Of a DNA stretch of 64,000 nt, positions 33,780 to 41,412 are shown in pieces (position 1 is the stretch's first letter; each line of letters begins with the position of its first letter). The notes under the pieces are model-generated. The model saw nothing but the letters and a program-made list of their open reading frames with translations. It had not been told where the DNA came from and did not search any database. This stretch comes from Frigoribacterium sp. Leaf415 (GTDB taxonomy: Bacteria > Actinomycetota > Actinomycetes > Actinomycetales > Microbacteriaceae): assembly GCF_001424645.1 (NCBI RefSeq), contig NZ_LMQR01000001.1, positions 613,301-677,300 of the forward strand, read 5' to 3'. The position numbers and the translations under genes were made by a program.

Positions 33780-34414
33780 GCCCCGTCGTCGACCCGACCC
33801 TCGAGGTCGAACGCGAGCTGCACGCCTCGGGAGCGACCTGGGTCATCGGCTGCGACGAGGTCGGCCGCGGCGCCATCGCCGGGCCGGTCGCCGTCGGGCT
33901 CGGGGCGGTCCACGTCGAGTGCCTCGACGTCCCCGAGGGCCTGCGCGACTCGAAGCTCCTGTCCGAGAAGCGCCGTGAGGCGTTGTACCCGCTGGCGACG
34001 GCCTGGGTGTCCCACCACGCGGTGGGCTACGCCGAGGCACACGAGGTCGATCGGCTGGGCATCGTCGTCGCCCTCGGGCTGGCGGGCAAGCGTGCCCTCA
34101 CCGCCCTGCACCACGCGGGCGTCGGCATCATGCAGTCCGTCGTGGTGCTCGACGGCAACCACGACTACCTGTCGCCCCAGCTCGCCACCCCGCCCCGCAT
34201 CACGACCCGGGTCAAGGCCGACCGCGACTGCGCGTCGGTGGCGGCGGCGTCGGTCATCGCCAAGGTCGAGCGCGACCGGCTGATGATCGAGGCCGACGGC
34301 GTCCACCCGGGCTACGGCTGGGCCGGCAACAAGGGCTACGGCTCGTCGGCGCACTACGGGGCCCTGTCCGAGCTGGGGCCGTCGCCGCTGCACCGTCTCA
34401 CCTGGTTGCACTGA
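33776..34414 (+). CDS. rnhB: Ribonuclease HII
   Basis: Cleaves RNA in RNA-DNA hybrids and removes single ribonucleotides from DNA. Catalytic residues are the Asp-Glu in IGCDEVGRGAIAGPVAVG near residue 24, the Asp in VVLDGNHDYL and the Asp in KADRDCASVAAASVIAKVERD. GYGWAGNKGYGSSAHYGAL closes the fold. ATG 33776 overlaps the lepB stop (ATGA). A hexanucleotide tandem repeat begins immediately after the stop codon. Confidence 0.95.
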   Translation: MSPVVDPTLEVERELHASGATWVIGCDEVGRGAIAGPVAVGLGAVHVECLDVPEGLRDSKLLSEKRREALYPLATAWVSHHAVGYAEAHEVDRLGIVVALGLAGKRALTALHHAGVGIMQSVVVLDGNHDYLSPQLATPPRITTRVKADRDCASVAAASVIAKVERDRLMIEADGVHPGYGWAGNKGYGSSAHYGALSELGPSPLHRLTWLH

Positions 34415-34416
34415 CC

Positions 34417-34500
34417 CCAGGGCCAGGGCCAGGGCCAGGGCCAGGGCCAGGGCCAGGGCCAGGGCCAGGGCCAGGGCGAGGGCCAGGACCAGGGCCAAGA
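34417..34500. repeat. CCAGGG hexanucleotide tandem repeat
   Basis: Ten perfect CCAGGG units run from 34417 to 34476, followed by four degenerate units (CGAGGG, CCAGGA, CCAGGG, CCAAGA). The array starts two bases after the rnhB stop. It is intergenic, so copy number could vary without harming a protein. Confidence 0.97.
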
Positions 34501-34540
34501 GCCGGCGGGCCATCGGGCGTCCGCCGCCCCGGGGGCCGCG

Positions 34541-34546
34541 TAAGAT
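34541..34546 (+). promoter_or_regulatory. -10 box before the DUF2469 gene
   Basis: TAAGAT ends 9 bases before ATG 34556, the same hexamer and spacing as at ffh. No Shine-Dalgarno sequence. Confidence 0.5.
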
Positions 34547-34555
34547 GATCCTCCG

Positions 34556-34879
34556 ATGGACGAGGACGATTTCGAAGACTACGACCGCGAGGTCGAGCTC
34601 GCGCTGTACCGCGAGTACCGCGACGTGGTGTCGCAGTTCCGCTACGTGGTCGAGACCGAGCGGCGCTTCTACCTGGCCAACGAGGTCGACCTCGTCCGGC
34701 GCGACACCGAGCACGACTTCTACTTCGAACTGTCGATGACCGACGTCTGGGTGTGGGACGTCTACCGTTCCGACCGCTTCGTCAAGTCGGTCCGGGTGCT
34801 CACCTTCAAAGACGTGAACGTCGAAGAGCTCACGACCCGCGACCTCGAGCTGCCGAAAGAACTCGCGCTCGACGAGTAG
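34556..34879 (+). CDS. DUF2469 family protein
   Basis: A 107-residue acidic protein of a family that is restricted to actinobacteria and nearly always encoded between rnhB and yraN. The sequence MDEDDFEDYDREVELALYR, then RRFYLANEVDLVRR and TDVWVWDVYRSDRFV, is highly characteristic. No membrane segment or catalytic motif is visible. Function is unknown. A 9-bp hairpin follows the stop. Confidence 0.92.
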   Translation: MDEDDFEDYDREVELALYREYRDVVSQFRYVVETERRFYLANEVDLVRRDTEHDFYFELSMTDVWVWDVYRSDRFVKSVRVLTFKDVNVEELTTRDLELPKELALDE

Positions 34880-34891
34880 TCCCGGCCGCGA

Positions 34892-34915
34892 CGCGTCCCG
34901 TTGCAGCGGGACGCG
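34892..34915 (+). terminator. Hairpin after the DUF2469 gene
   Basis: CGCGTCCCG (34892-34900) pairs with CGGGACGCG (34907-34915) across a 6-base loop, 12 bases past the stop. No T-tract follows. Confidence 0.55.
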
Positions 34916-35030
34916 GTCCGTCTGACACGGCTCGTCCCCACCCGTCGCCGGATCGGTGGCGTCCCCAGAGGATCTCCCGCCCACCCTCCGAGGGGCAGGC
35001 CTCCGCCAGCCTGCTGGCAGGAGGTCAGAC

Positions 35031-35396
35031 ATGGCGAAGAAGGACGAATTGGGTCGGCGCGGCGAAGACGTCGCGGCCGAGTACGTCGAGGCGCAGGGCA
35101 TGCGGGTCGTCGAGCGCAACTGGCGGTGTCGCGAGGGCGAGATCGACGTGGTCGCCCTGGACGGCGACGAACTCGTCGTCGTCGAGGTCAAGACGCGGTC
35201 GGGCACCGGCTACGGCCACGCACTCGAGGCCGTGACGCCGGCCAAGCTGGCGCGTCTGCGACGGCTGGCGGGGGCCTGGTGCCAGGCGCATCCCTCCACG
35301 ACGCCCCGGGGGTTGCGCATCGACGTGGTGGGCATCACGGTCGAGCGGTGCGCGGGGCACGAGCGCATCGACCACGTCCGAGGGGCCGGAGCATGA
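35031..35396 (+). CDS. yraN: YraN family endonuclease-like protein (UPF0102)
   Basis: The 121-residue protein has a PD-(D/E)xK nuclease-like core: RRGEDVAAEYVEAQG at the start, GEIDVVALDG, and LVVVEVKTRSG with the ExK pair. The family is encoded next to rnhB and dprA in many bacteria and is presumed to act on DNA, though its role is unproved. GCAGGAGGTC just before ATG 35031 is a strong ribosome binding site, so the longer frame from 34956 is rejected. The stop overlaps the next start. Confidence 0.92.
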   Translation: MAKKDELGRRGEDVAAEYVEAQGMRVVERNWRCREGEIDVVALDGDELVVVEVKTRSGTGYGHALEAVTPAKLARLRRLAGAWCQAHPSTTPRGLRIDVVGITVERCAGHERIDHVRGAGA

Positions 35397-36922
35397 GCGT
35401 GGCGCGGACGAGGGCGGTCGCCCTGCTGGGGGTCGACGGCGCCCTGGTCGAGATCGAGGCCGACATGGGTGCCGGGTTGCCCGCGTTCGTGATCATCGGT
35501 CTGCCCGACACCTCGCTGGGCGAGGCCCGCGACCGGGTGCGGTCGGCCGCGACGAACTCCGGGTGCGCCTTGCCGGCGCGCAAGCTGACCGTCAACCTGT
35601 CACCGGCCTCGCTGCCCAAGCAGGGGTCGTCCTTCGACCTCGGGATCGCCATCGCGGCGCTGGCCGCAGCCGAAGTCGTTCCCGCCGAGTCCGTCGAACG
35701 CGTCGTCCACCTGGGCGAGCTCGGTCTCGACGGCCGACTCCGCCCCGTCGACGGCGTCCTGCCCGCCGTGCTGGGTGCGCGTCGGGCAGGGGCCACCACC
35801 GTCATGGTGCCGACCGACAACGCCGACGAGGCCGCCCTCGTGCCCGGCATCCGCGTGGTGGCCGTGCCGAGCCTCCGCGAGGCCGCGATCTGGCACGGCG
35901 CGGGTCTCGAACCCGAACCGGTCGAGGCCATCACGAGATCGCGCTCCGAACCGGCGGTGCCGGCCGAACTCGACCTCGCTGACGTCATCGGCAACGTCGA
36001 CGCCGTCGAGGCGCTCGTCGTCGCCGCGGCCGGCGGTCACCACCTCCTCATGGTGGGCCCGCCCGGCGCGGGCAAGAGCATGCTGGCGGCCCGCCTGCCG
36101 GGTCTGCTGCCCGACCTCGACGCCGACTCGGCCCTCGAGGTCGCGTCGATCCGCTCGTTGGCCGGGGTCGCCGTCACGGGCGACCTCGACCGGCGTCCAC
36201 CGTTCGAGGCACCTCACCACACCTGCAGCGCGGCGGCCCTGGTCGGCGGCGGCAGCGGGGTCATCCGGCCCGGCGCCGCGTCGAGGGCGACCCGCGGCGT
36301 GCTGTTCCTCGACGAGGCGCCCGAGTTCCAGCAGACGGTCCTCGACTGCCTCCGCCAGCCCCTCGAATCGGGCGAGACCGTGGTCCACCGATCGCGGTCG
36401 GTGGCCCGCTTCCCGGCGCGGTTCCAACTCGTCGCCGCCGCCAACCCGTGCCCCTGCGGGCAGTACGGTTCCCGCGACTCCGACTGCAGCTGTTCCCCGC
36501 ACCAGCGGCGTCGGTACCTCGGCAAGCTCTCCGGGCCGCTCGTCGACCGCATCGACCTGCAGTTGCGGGTGGCCCGCATCAGCTCGTCGCAGTTCCGCGC
36601 CTCGGCCGACGTCGTGCCGACGACGACGCGTCAGGCCCGCGACCGCGTCGACCGGGCACGCGACCGTGCCGTCCGTCGGCTCGACGGCACGCCCTGGCGG
36701 TTGTCCGGCGAGGTCCCGGGCACCTGGCTGCGTGACCCGGCGAATCGCCTGGCCGTGGCGGACTCGCAGCCCGTCGACCGAGCTCTCGAGACCGGTGCCC
36801 TGACGATGCGGGGCTACGACCGCGTGCTGCGCGTCGCCTGGACCCTCGCCGACCTCGACGACGAACCCGCCCCCGTCCGCCGTCACGTCGTGCGGGCCCT
36901 GAGCATGCGGCGATCGCTGTGA
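35393..36922 (+). CDS. yifB: YifB family Mg-chelatase-like AAA ATPase
   Basis: A 509-residue ComM/YifB-type ATPase. The N-terminal Lon-S5-like domain includes [19 protein letters not shown]. Walker A is [20 protein letters not shown] near residue 223 and Walker B is [12 protein letters not shown] cysteine-rich loop, [10 protein letters not shown] then SDCSCSP, is typical. ComM relatives are hexameric helicases promoting branch migration during natural transformation, which fits the dprA gene next to it. Start ATG overlaps the yraN stop and its stop overlaps dprA. Confidence 0.93.
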   Translation: MSVARTRAVALLGVDGALVEIEADMGAGLPAFVIIGLPDTSLGEARDRVRSAATNSGCALPARKLTVNLSPASLPKQGSSFDLGIAIAALAAAEVVPAESVERVVHLGELGLDGRLRPVDGVLPAVLGARRAGATTVMVPTDNADEAALVPGIRVVAVPSLREAAIWHGAGLEPEPVEAITRSRSEPAVPAELDLADVIGNVDAVEALVVAAAGGHHLLMVGPPGAGKSMLAARLPGLLPDLDADSALEVASIRSLAGVAVTGDLDRRPPFEAPHHTCSAAALVGGGSGVIRPGAASRATRGVLFLDEAPEFQQTVLDCLRQPLESGETVVHRSRSVARFPARFQLVAAANPCPCGQYGSRDSDCSCSPHQRRRYLGKLSGPLVDRIDLQLRVARISSSQFRASADVVPTTTRQARDRVDRARDRAVRRLDGTPWRLSGEVPGTWLRDPANRLAVADSQPVDRALETGALTMRGYDRVLRVAWTLADLDDEPAPVRRHVVRALSMRRSL

Positions 36923-38181
36923 GCGACCTGCTCCGGGCGACCCCCGCCGAGCTGGCCGATCTCGTGCGGCCCGTCCTGCCGAGGCCCGACGATCTCAGCG
37001 AGGCGCAGGCCGTCCGGGCCTTCGCCCTGGGCGCCTGGACGGGGGTGGTCGAACCGGGGGACGCGGTGGGTGGGGTCGTCAGGTCGACGTTGGGGCCGAC
37101 CGTGGGGCTCCGCGTCGTGCTCGAGGCGGCGGTCGGTCACGACGAACCCCGCCCGGGTCTCCTCGCGGGGGCCCTGGTCGAGGCCGGGGCGACCCTCGAC
37201 GACGTCGAGCGGCTCGACCTCGTCCGGGCGCTGAAGAGATGGCGGCCGCGACTCGAGACCAGCGTGATCCTCCGGTCGTTCCACACGGCGACAGCGGTGG
37301 GGTCGCGGCTGCTCGTGCCGGGCTCCCCGCTCTGGCCCGCGGTCCTCGACGAGCTCGGCGATCACGCGCCCGTGGCCCTCTGGGCGCGAGGTCCGGCGCC
37401 GGTTCCGACACCGGCGTCGAGCATCGCGATCGTCGGCTCGCGGGCGGCGACGGCCTACGGCGAGCAGGTGTCGGCAGAGCTCGCCGACGGCGTGGCCGAC
37501 CGAGGCCTCGCGATCGTCTCGGGTGCCGCCTACGGCATCGACGGTGCCGCCCACCGGGCGGCCCTGGCCGCGTCGGCGACGACGATGGCGGTCATGGCCG
37601 GGGGAGTCGACCACCTCTATCCGGCCGGGCACGACGGCCTGCTGCGACGCATCATCGAGACGGGCCTGATGATCTCCGAGGCCCCCTGCGGGGGCAAGCC
37701 GTCACGGTGGCGCTTCCTGCAACGCAACAGACTCATCGCGGCCCTGACGGCCGCGACCGTCGTCGTCGAGGCCGGCGGGCGCTCGGGGTCGCTGAACACG
37801 GCCGCCCACGCCCAGTCGCTCGGTCGTCCGGTCGGGGCCGTGCCCGGCCCGGTGACCTCGCCGTCGTCCGTGGGCTGTCACGGCCTGATCCGATCCGGTC
37901 TGGCCGAGTGCGTGACGAGTCCCGACGAGGTCGTCGCACTCGCCGGGGTGTCGACCGACCTCGTCGTGGCGTCGTACCGGGGGCGGCGTCTCGACCCCGC
38001 GACGATGCGGGTGCTCGACGCCCTCAGCACGACGGCGACCCGCGAGACCGACGAACTGGCCGTCGCGAGCGGTCTGTCGCTCGAGACCGTCCGCGACGTG
38101 GTCGCCGAACTCGACCTCTCGGGTGCTGTCCGACGGTACGGGTCGGGGTGGCGACGGGTGAGGGGGCGCCGCGATGGCTAG
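36919..38181 (+). CDS. dprA: DNA processing protein DprA
   Basis: Loads RecA on incoming single-stranded DNA in natural transformation, and is widely kept in species not known to be competent. The Rossmann-like DNA-binding domain has [16 protein letters not shown] near residue 172, [33 protein letters not shown] and [13 protein letters not shown] winged-helix tail ([20 protein letters not shown]) ends it. The 420-residue length includes an N-terminal helical region. GTG 36919 overlaps the yifB stop. Confidence 0.94.
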   Translation: MSDLLRATPAELADLVRPVLPRPDDLSEAQAVRAFALGAWTGVVEPGDAVGGVVRSTLGPTVGLRVVLEAAVGHDEPRPGLLAGALVEAGATLDDVERLDLVRALKRWRPRLETSVILRSFHTATAVGSRLLVPGSPLWPAVLDELGDHAPVALWARGPAPVPTPASSIAIVGSRAATAYGEQVSAELADGVADRGLAIVSGAAYGIDGAAHRAALAASATTMAVMAGGVDHLYPAGHDGLLRRIIETGLMISEAPCGGKPSRWRFLQRNRLIAALTAATVVVEAGGRSGSLNTAAHAQSLGRPVGAVPGPVTSPSSVGCHGLIRSGLAECVTSPDEVVALAGVSTDLVVASYRGRRLDPATMRVLDALSTTATRETDELAVASGLSLETVRDVVAELDLSGAVRRYGSGWRRVRGRRDG

Positions 38182-38184
38182 CCT
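38179..38184 (+). promoter_or_regulatory. -10 box overlapping the dprA stop, before xer
   Basis: TAGCCT contains the dprA stop codon and ends 6 bases before ATG 38191, the start of a 14-codon frame leading into xer. Confidence 0.5.
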
Positions 38185-38190
38185 GTCGGC

Positions 38191-38235
38191 ATGCACGGGC
38201 CGGGGTCGAGACGCGAGGGGCGGGCCCTGCCGTGA
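38191..38235 (+). CDS. Possible 14-residue leader peptide coupled to xer
   Basis: A short frame, [14 protein letters not shown] then TGA, begins where a leaderless transcript from TAGCCT would start. Its stop TGA at 38233-38235 overlaps the GTG start of the recombinase (GTGA). The layout suggests that ribosomes finishing this peptide re-initiate on the recombinase gene. No similar peptide is known to me; it could be chance. Confidence 0.35.
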   Translation: MHGPGSRREGRALP

Positions 38236-39146
38236 CGCGCCTCCTGGGCGAGGTCGAACGGTTCGCGGACCACCTGCACGACGGCCGGGGGCTCAGCGAC
38301 CACACGGTGCGGTCGTACGGGGCCGACCTCGACTCGCTCGTCGTCTTCGCCGAGAACCGGCTCGGCCGCCCGGGCGAGGTGGGCGACCTCGACCTCGACC
38401 TGCTGCGCGACTGGCTCTGGCAGGGCACGCAGGCCGGGCTCGCCCGGGCCACCCTCGCGAGGCGGTCGGCGAGCGTCCGGGCCTTCACCCGGTGGCTCGA
38501 CGAGACCGACCGGACGCCGGTCGACGTCGGTGCGCGGCTGCGTGCACCGAAGCCCGAGAGCCGTCTGCCCCGCGTCCTCACCCGTGACCAGGTCGACGGC
38601 CTGCTGGCCTCCCTCGCCGTCCGTGCCGACACGGGTGACCCCGGTGCGCGTCGGGACCTCGCCGTCGTCGAACTGCTCTACGGCGCGGGCCTCCGCGTGT
38701 CCGAGCTCGTCGGAGCCGACCTCGGTGACGTCGACCTCGGACGCCTGACCGTGCGGGTCACCGGCAAGGGGGCGAAGCAGCGCGTCGTGCCGTTCGGGGT
38801 GCCGGCGGCCGCGGCTCTGGGGCGGTACCTCGAACTCGCCCGCCCGACGCTCGTCACCCCGGCCACGGACGCCGCCTTCTTCGTGGGGGCGACCGGGGGC
38901 CGGCTCGGCACGCGGGCCGTCTACAGGCTGGTCGCCGGGCTGCTCGCCGACCTCCCGGGCGGGGGACCGGCGGGGCCGCACGCGCTGAGGCACACGGCGG
39001 CCACCCACCTGCTCGACGGGGGCGCCGACCTCCGGGCCGTCCAGGAGCTGCTCGGCCACGCGAGTCTCGGCACCACGCAGATCTACACGCACGTCTCGAC
39101 CGACCGGCTGCGGGACAGCTACCGTTCGGCGCACCCGCGCGCCTGA
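38232..39146 (+). CDS. xerC: Tyrosine recombinase, XerC/D type
   Basis: Site-specific recombinase resolving chromosome dimers at dif. The SAM-like N-terminal core-binding domain ([20 protein letters not shown]) is followed by the catalytic set: Arg in [12 protein letters not shown] near residue 153, Lys in [12 protein letters not shown], HxxR in [15 protein letters not shown], His in [15 protein letters not shown], and the tyrosine in IYTHV. The 304-residue length and position after dprA match the housekeeping protein rather than a phage integrase. The GTG start is coupled to a short upstream frame; GAGGGG at 38215 is a possible Shine-Dalgarno. Confidence 0.92.
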   Translation: MTRLLGEVERFADHLHDGRGLSDHTVRSYGADLDSLVVFAENRLGRPGEVGDLDLDLLRDWLWQGTQAGLARATLARRSASVRAFTRWLDETDRTPVDVGARLRAPKPESRLPRVLTRDQVDGLLASLAVRADTGDPGARRDLAVVELLYGAGLRVSELVGADLGDVDLGRLTVRVTGKGAKQRVVPFGVPAAAALGRYLELARPTLVTPATDAAFFVGATGGRLGTRAVYRLVAGLLADLPGGGPAGPHALRHTAATHLLDGGADLRAVQELLGHASLGTTQIYTHVSTDRLRDSYRSAHPRA

Positions 39147-39215
39147 CGGCGCCCACCCTGCCCGACGAGGCCCCGCGCACCCACGGTCACCGGCCCGGCC
39201 CGGCCCGGCCCCTGT

Positions 39216-39761
39216 TCAGCGGGGCCGCGTCGGCAGCAGCACCGACGGTTCGATCCCACCCAGGAACACCAGGGGCGAGACGTACTCGCCGTCGATGCGC
39301 GCCCCCAGGTGCAGGCACGGCCGGTCGGCGCAGTGCCCTGGCTCGAGCACACCGACGGTCTGCCCCCGCGTGACGACGTCGCCCTTCGCGACGTCGGCCA
39401 CCACCGGCTCGAAGCTGCTCAGCACTCCGCCCGAGTGGGCGATCGACAGCACCGGCCGGTCCACCACGACCCCGGCGAAGTGCACCACCCCGTCGTCCGG
39501 AGCGATCACGACCGAGCCCTCGGTCGTTCCGACGTCGATGCCGCGGTGCCCCGGCGACCACGGGTTCGGCGGCCCGACGAAGGGGCGGACCACCGGGTGG
39601 GGTGAGGCGACGGGCCAGGCCCACACCGCGCCTCCTGCCCCCACCGCCCGAGGCGACGCGACCGCCGGGGCGGGCGCGAACGCCCCGGCCGCGACGATCG
39701 CCAGGATCGTCGTCGAGGCGGAGGCGAGGCGGCGGATCGACCGTGGAGGGAATGAACGCAT
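39216..39761 (-). CDS. Secreted M23 family peptidase-like protein
   Basis: A 181-residue protein with a signal peptide (residues 1-36, ending AVASPRA) and an M23 (LytM-like) fold. The first zinc site HxxxD is in PGHRGIDVGTTEGS near residue 73. The usual HxH reads CLHLGARIDG, so the first histidine, normally catalytic, is replaced by cysteine while the zinc-ligand position is kept. Such forms occur in actinobacteria; activity is therefore uncertain. It is expected to act on, or bind, peptidoglycan outside the cell. A 17-bp palindrome touches the start codon. Confidence 0.88.
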   Translation of the reverse strand: MRSFPPRSIRRLASASTTILAIVAAGAFAPAPAVASPRAVGAGGAVWAWPVASPHPVVRPFVGPPNPWSPGHRGIDVGTTEGSVVIAPDDGVVHFAGVVVDRPVLSIAHSGGVLSSFEPVVADVAKGDVVTRGQTVGVLEPGHCADRPCLHLGARIDGEYVSPLVFLGGIEPSVLLPTRPR

Positions 39762-39778
39762 ACCGGCACCGTGCCGGT
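39762..39778. promoter_or_regulatory. Palindrome next to the M23 start codon
   Basis: ACCGGCAC-C-GTGCCGGT is an 8-bp inverted repeat directly before the minus-strand ATG. As RNA it would form a hairpin where a ribosome should bind; as DNA it could be an operator. Confidence 0.45.
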
Positions 39779-39802
39779 CGCGCAAGCTTTCTCGGCGAGG
39801 CG

Positions 39803-39808
39803 TAAGGT
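39803..39808 (+). promoter_or_regulatory. -10 box upstream of the sugar porter
   Basis: TAAGGT stands about 90 bases before the transporter start. The GTG at 39815 lies 6 bases after it, the spacing seen at leaderless genes in this window. Confidence 0.45.
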
Positions 39809-39818
39809 TCACCCGTGC

Positions 39819-39884
39819 ATGAACACCCCGTGCACACCGTTTGTGGGGGAGTCGTGGCCACGAGCCCTGCTCCTCGAGCCGTGA
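39819..39884 (+). CDS. Possible leader peptide of the sugar porter
   Basis: ATG 39819 opens a 21-codon frame (MNTPCTPFVGESWPRALLLEP) whose TGA at 39882-39884 touches the transporter's Shine-Dalgarno site GAAGGAG (39883-39889). An alternative frame from GTG 39815, better spaced from the -10 box, runs 37 codons to 39928 and overlaps the transporter start out of frame. Either could regulate transporter translation. Neither resembles a known peptide. Confidence 0.3.
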   Translation: MNTPCTPFVGESWPRALLLEP

Positions 39885-39894
39885 AGGAGTACAG

Positions 39895-41343
39895 GTGTCG
39901 AACACCACTGCAACGACGAAAAGCTTGAACAGGCGGGTGACCGCGCTCGCCGTGGCGGCGGCCATCGGCGGGTTCCTGTTCGGCTTCGACTCGTCCGTCA
40001 TCAACGGCGCCGTCCAGTCGATCACCGACGAGTTCGGCCTCACCGAGTTCGCCTCGGGCTTCGCGGTCGCCTCGGCCCTGATCGGTTGCGCCATCGGTGC
40101 TTACGTCGCCGGCCGTCTCGCCGACAAGATGGGCCGCATCAAGGTCATGCTGATCGGTGCCGGTCTGTTCCTGATCAGCTCCATCGGTGCCGCCGCGGCC
40201 TTCGCCGTCTGGGACCTCGTGCTCTGGCGCGTCATCGGCGGCCTCGGCATCGGCATCGCGTCGGTCATCGCCCCCGCCTACATCAGCGAGGTGTCGCCCA
40301 AGGCCATCCGCGGTCGTCTGGCGTCGTTCCAGCAGCTCGCCATCACCCTCGGCATCTTCGCCGCCCTGCTGTCGGACCAGCTCTTCGCGGTCACGGCGGG
40401 CGGCGCCTCCGAGCCGTCGCTCTTCGGTCTCGCCGCCTGGCGCTGGATGTTCCTGGTGGGCATCGTCCCGTCGGTCGTCTACGGCATCCTCGCCTGGCGT
40501 CTGCCCGAGTCGCCGCGGTACCTCGCCGGTGACGGGCGTGAGGCCGAGGCCAAGAAGGTCCTGCGGTCGATCGTCCCGGCCGAGACGGTCGAGACGAGCC
40601 TGAAAGAGATCACCGACTCGATCCGCACCGAGGCCGAACTCGAGAAGAAGTCGTCGATCCGTGGCACCCGCTTCGGTCTGCAGCCCATCGTCTGGGTCGG
40701 CATCATCCTCGCCGTGCTGCAGCAGTTCGTCGGCATCAACGTGATCTTCTACTACTCGACCACCCTGTGGCAGGCCGTCGGCTTCCAGGAAGAGGACTCG
40801 TTCCTCATCTCGACCATCACCGCCATCGTCAACGTCGCGGTGACCTTCATCGCGATCGGACTCGTCGACAAGGTCGGTCGCCGGCCGATGCTGCTGACCG
40901 GCTCGATCGGCATGTTCGTCAGCCTCGCCGTCACCGCCCTGGCGTTCAGCCAGGCCACCACCTCGGCAAGCGGCGACCCCTCGCTGCCCGGTGCTTGGGG
41001 GCCGGTGGCGCTCGTCGCCGCGAACCTCTTCGTCGTGTCGTTCGGCGCCACGTGGGGCCCGCTCATGTGGGTGCTGCTCGGCGAGATGTTCCCGAACAGC
41101 ATCCGTGCCACGGCGCTCGGCGTGGGCAGCATGGCCAACTGGATCGCCAACTTCATCGTGACGGTGTCGTTCCCGACCCTGGCCGCCCTCAGCCTCACGC
41201 TGTCGTACGGCATCTTCGCGTTCTTCGCGCTCGTGTCGTTCTTCTTCGTCCTGGCGAAGATCCCCGAGACGAAGGGCCGCTCGCTCGAAGAGATGGGCAC
41301 GTCGGCCGTCCAGGCCGACGCGGGGCGGTCCGCGAAGGCCTGA
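39895..41343 (+). CDS. MFS sugar porter (sugar:H+ symporter family)
   Basis: A 482-residue, 12-helix transporter of the major facilitator superfamily, sugar porter family. Family signatures are GFLFGFDSSVINGAV, GRLADKMGRIK, the PESPRYL box after helix 6, QQFVGINVIFYYS in helix 7, DKVGRRPML and PETKGRSLEEMG at the end. Xylose, glucose, galactose or inositol could be the substrate. Start is GTG 39895, 5 bases after GAAGGAG; the longer frame from 39841 is rejected. No sugar-utilisation genes or repressor lie nearby. Confidence 0.92.
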   Translation: MSNTTATTKSLNRRVTALAVAAAIGGFLFGFDSSVINGAVQSITDEFGLTEFASGFAVASALIGCAIGAYVAGRLADKMGRIKVMLIGAGLFLISSIGAAAAFAVWDLVLWRVIGGLGIGIASVIAPAYISEVSPKAIRGRLASFQQLAITLGIFAALLSDQLFAVTAGGASEPSLFGLAAWRWMFLVGIVPSVVYGILAWRLPESPRYLAGDGREAEAKKVLRSIVPAETVETSLKEITDSIRTEAELEKKSSIRGTRFGLQPIVWVGIILAVLQQFVGINVIFYYSTTLWQAVGFQEEDSFLISTITAIVNVAVTFIAIGLVDKVGRRPMLLTGSIGMFVSLAVTALAFSQATTSASGDPSLPGAWGPVALVAANLFVVSFGATWGPLMWVLLGEMFPNSIRATALGVGSMANWIANFIVTVSFPTLAALSLTLSYGIFAFFALVSFFFVLAKIPETKGRSLEEMGTSAVQADAGRSAKA

Positions 41344-41361
41344 GCCTGGCAGAATCGATGC

Positions 41362-41390
41362 ACGTCCCGTCCAGATCCTGGGCGGGACGT
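41362..41390 (+). terminator. Hairpin between the sugar porter and the BCCT gene
   Basis: ACGTCCCG (41362-41369) pairs with CGGGACGT (41383-41390). An inner CCAG/CTGG adds four pairs. The run TTCGCATTC after it is only weakly T-rich. Confidence 0.6.
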
Positions 41391-41412
41391 TCGCATTCTG
41401 AGAGGACTTCCG

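Noticed and set aside
33737..35206. Minus-strand frame with a long Ala-Leu repeat through the CCAGGG array
   Set aside because: The Ala-Leu run is only the translation of the hexanucleotide repeat, and the rest is antisense to rnhB, the DUF2469 gene and yraN.
38232..39146. Tyrosine recombinase as a sign of a prophage or integrative element
   Set aside because: Its place after dprA, its length and all neighbours fit the housekeeping Xer protein; no tRNA, attachment repeats or phage genes are near.
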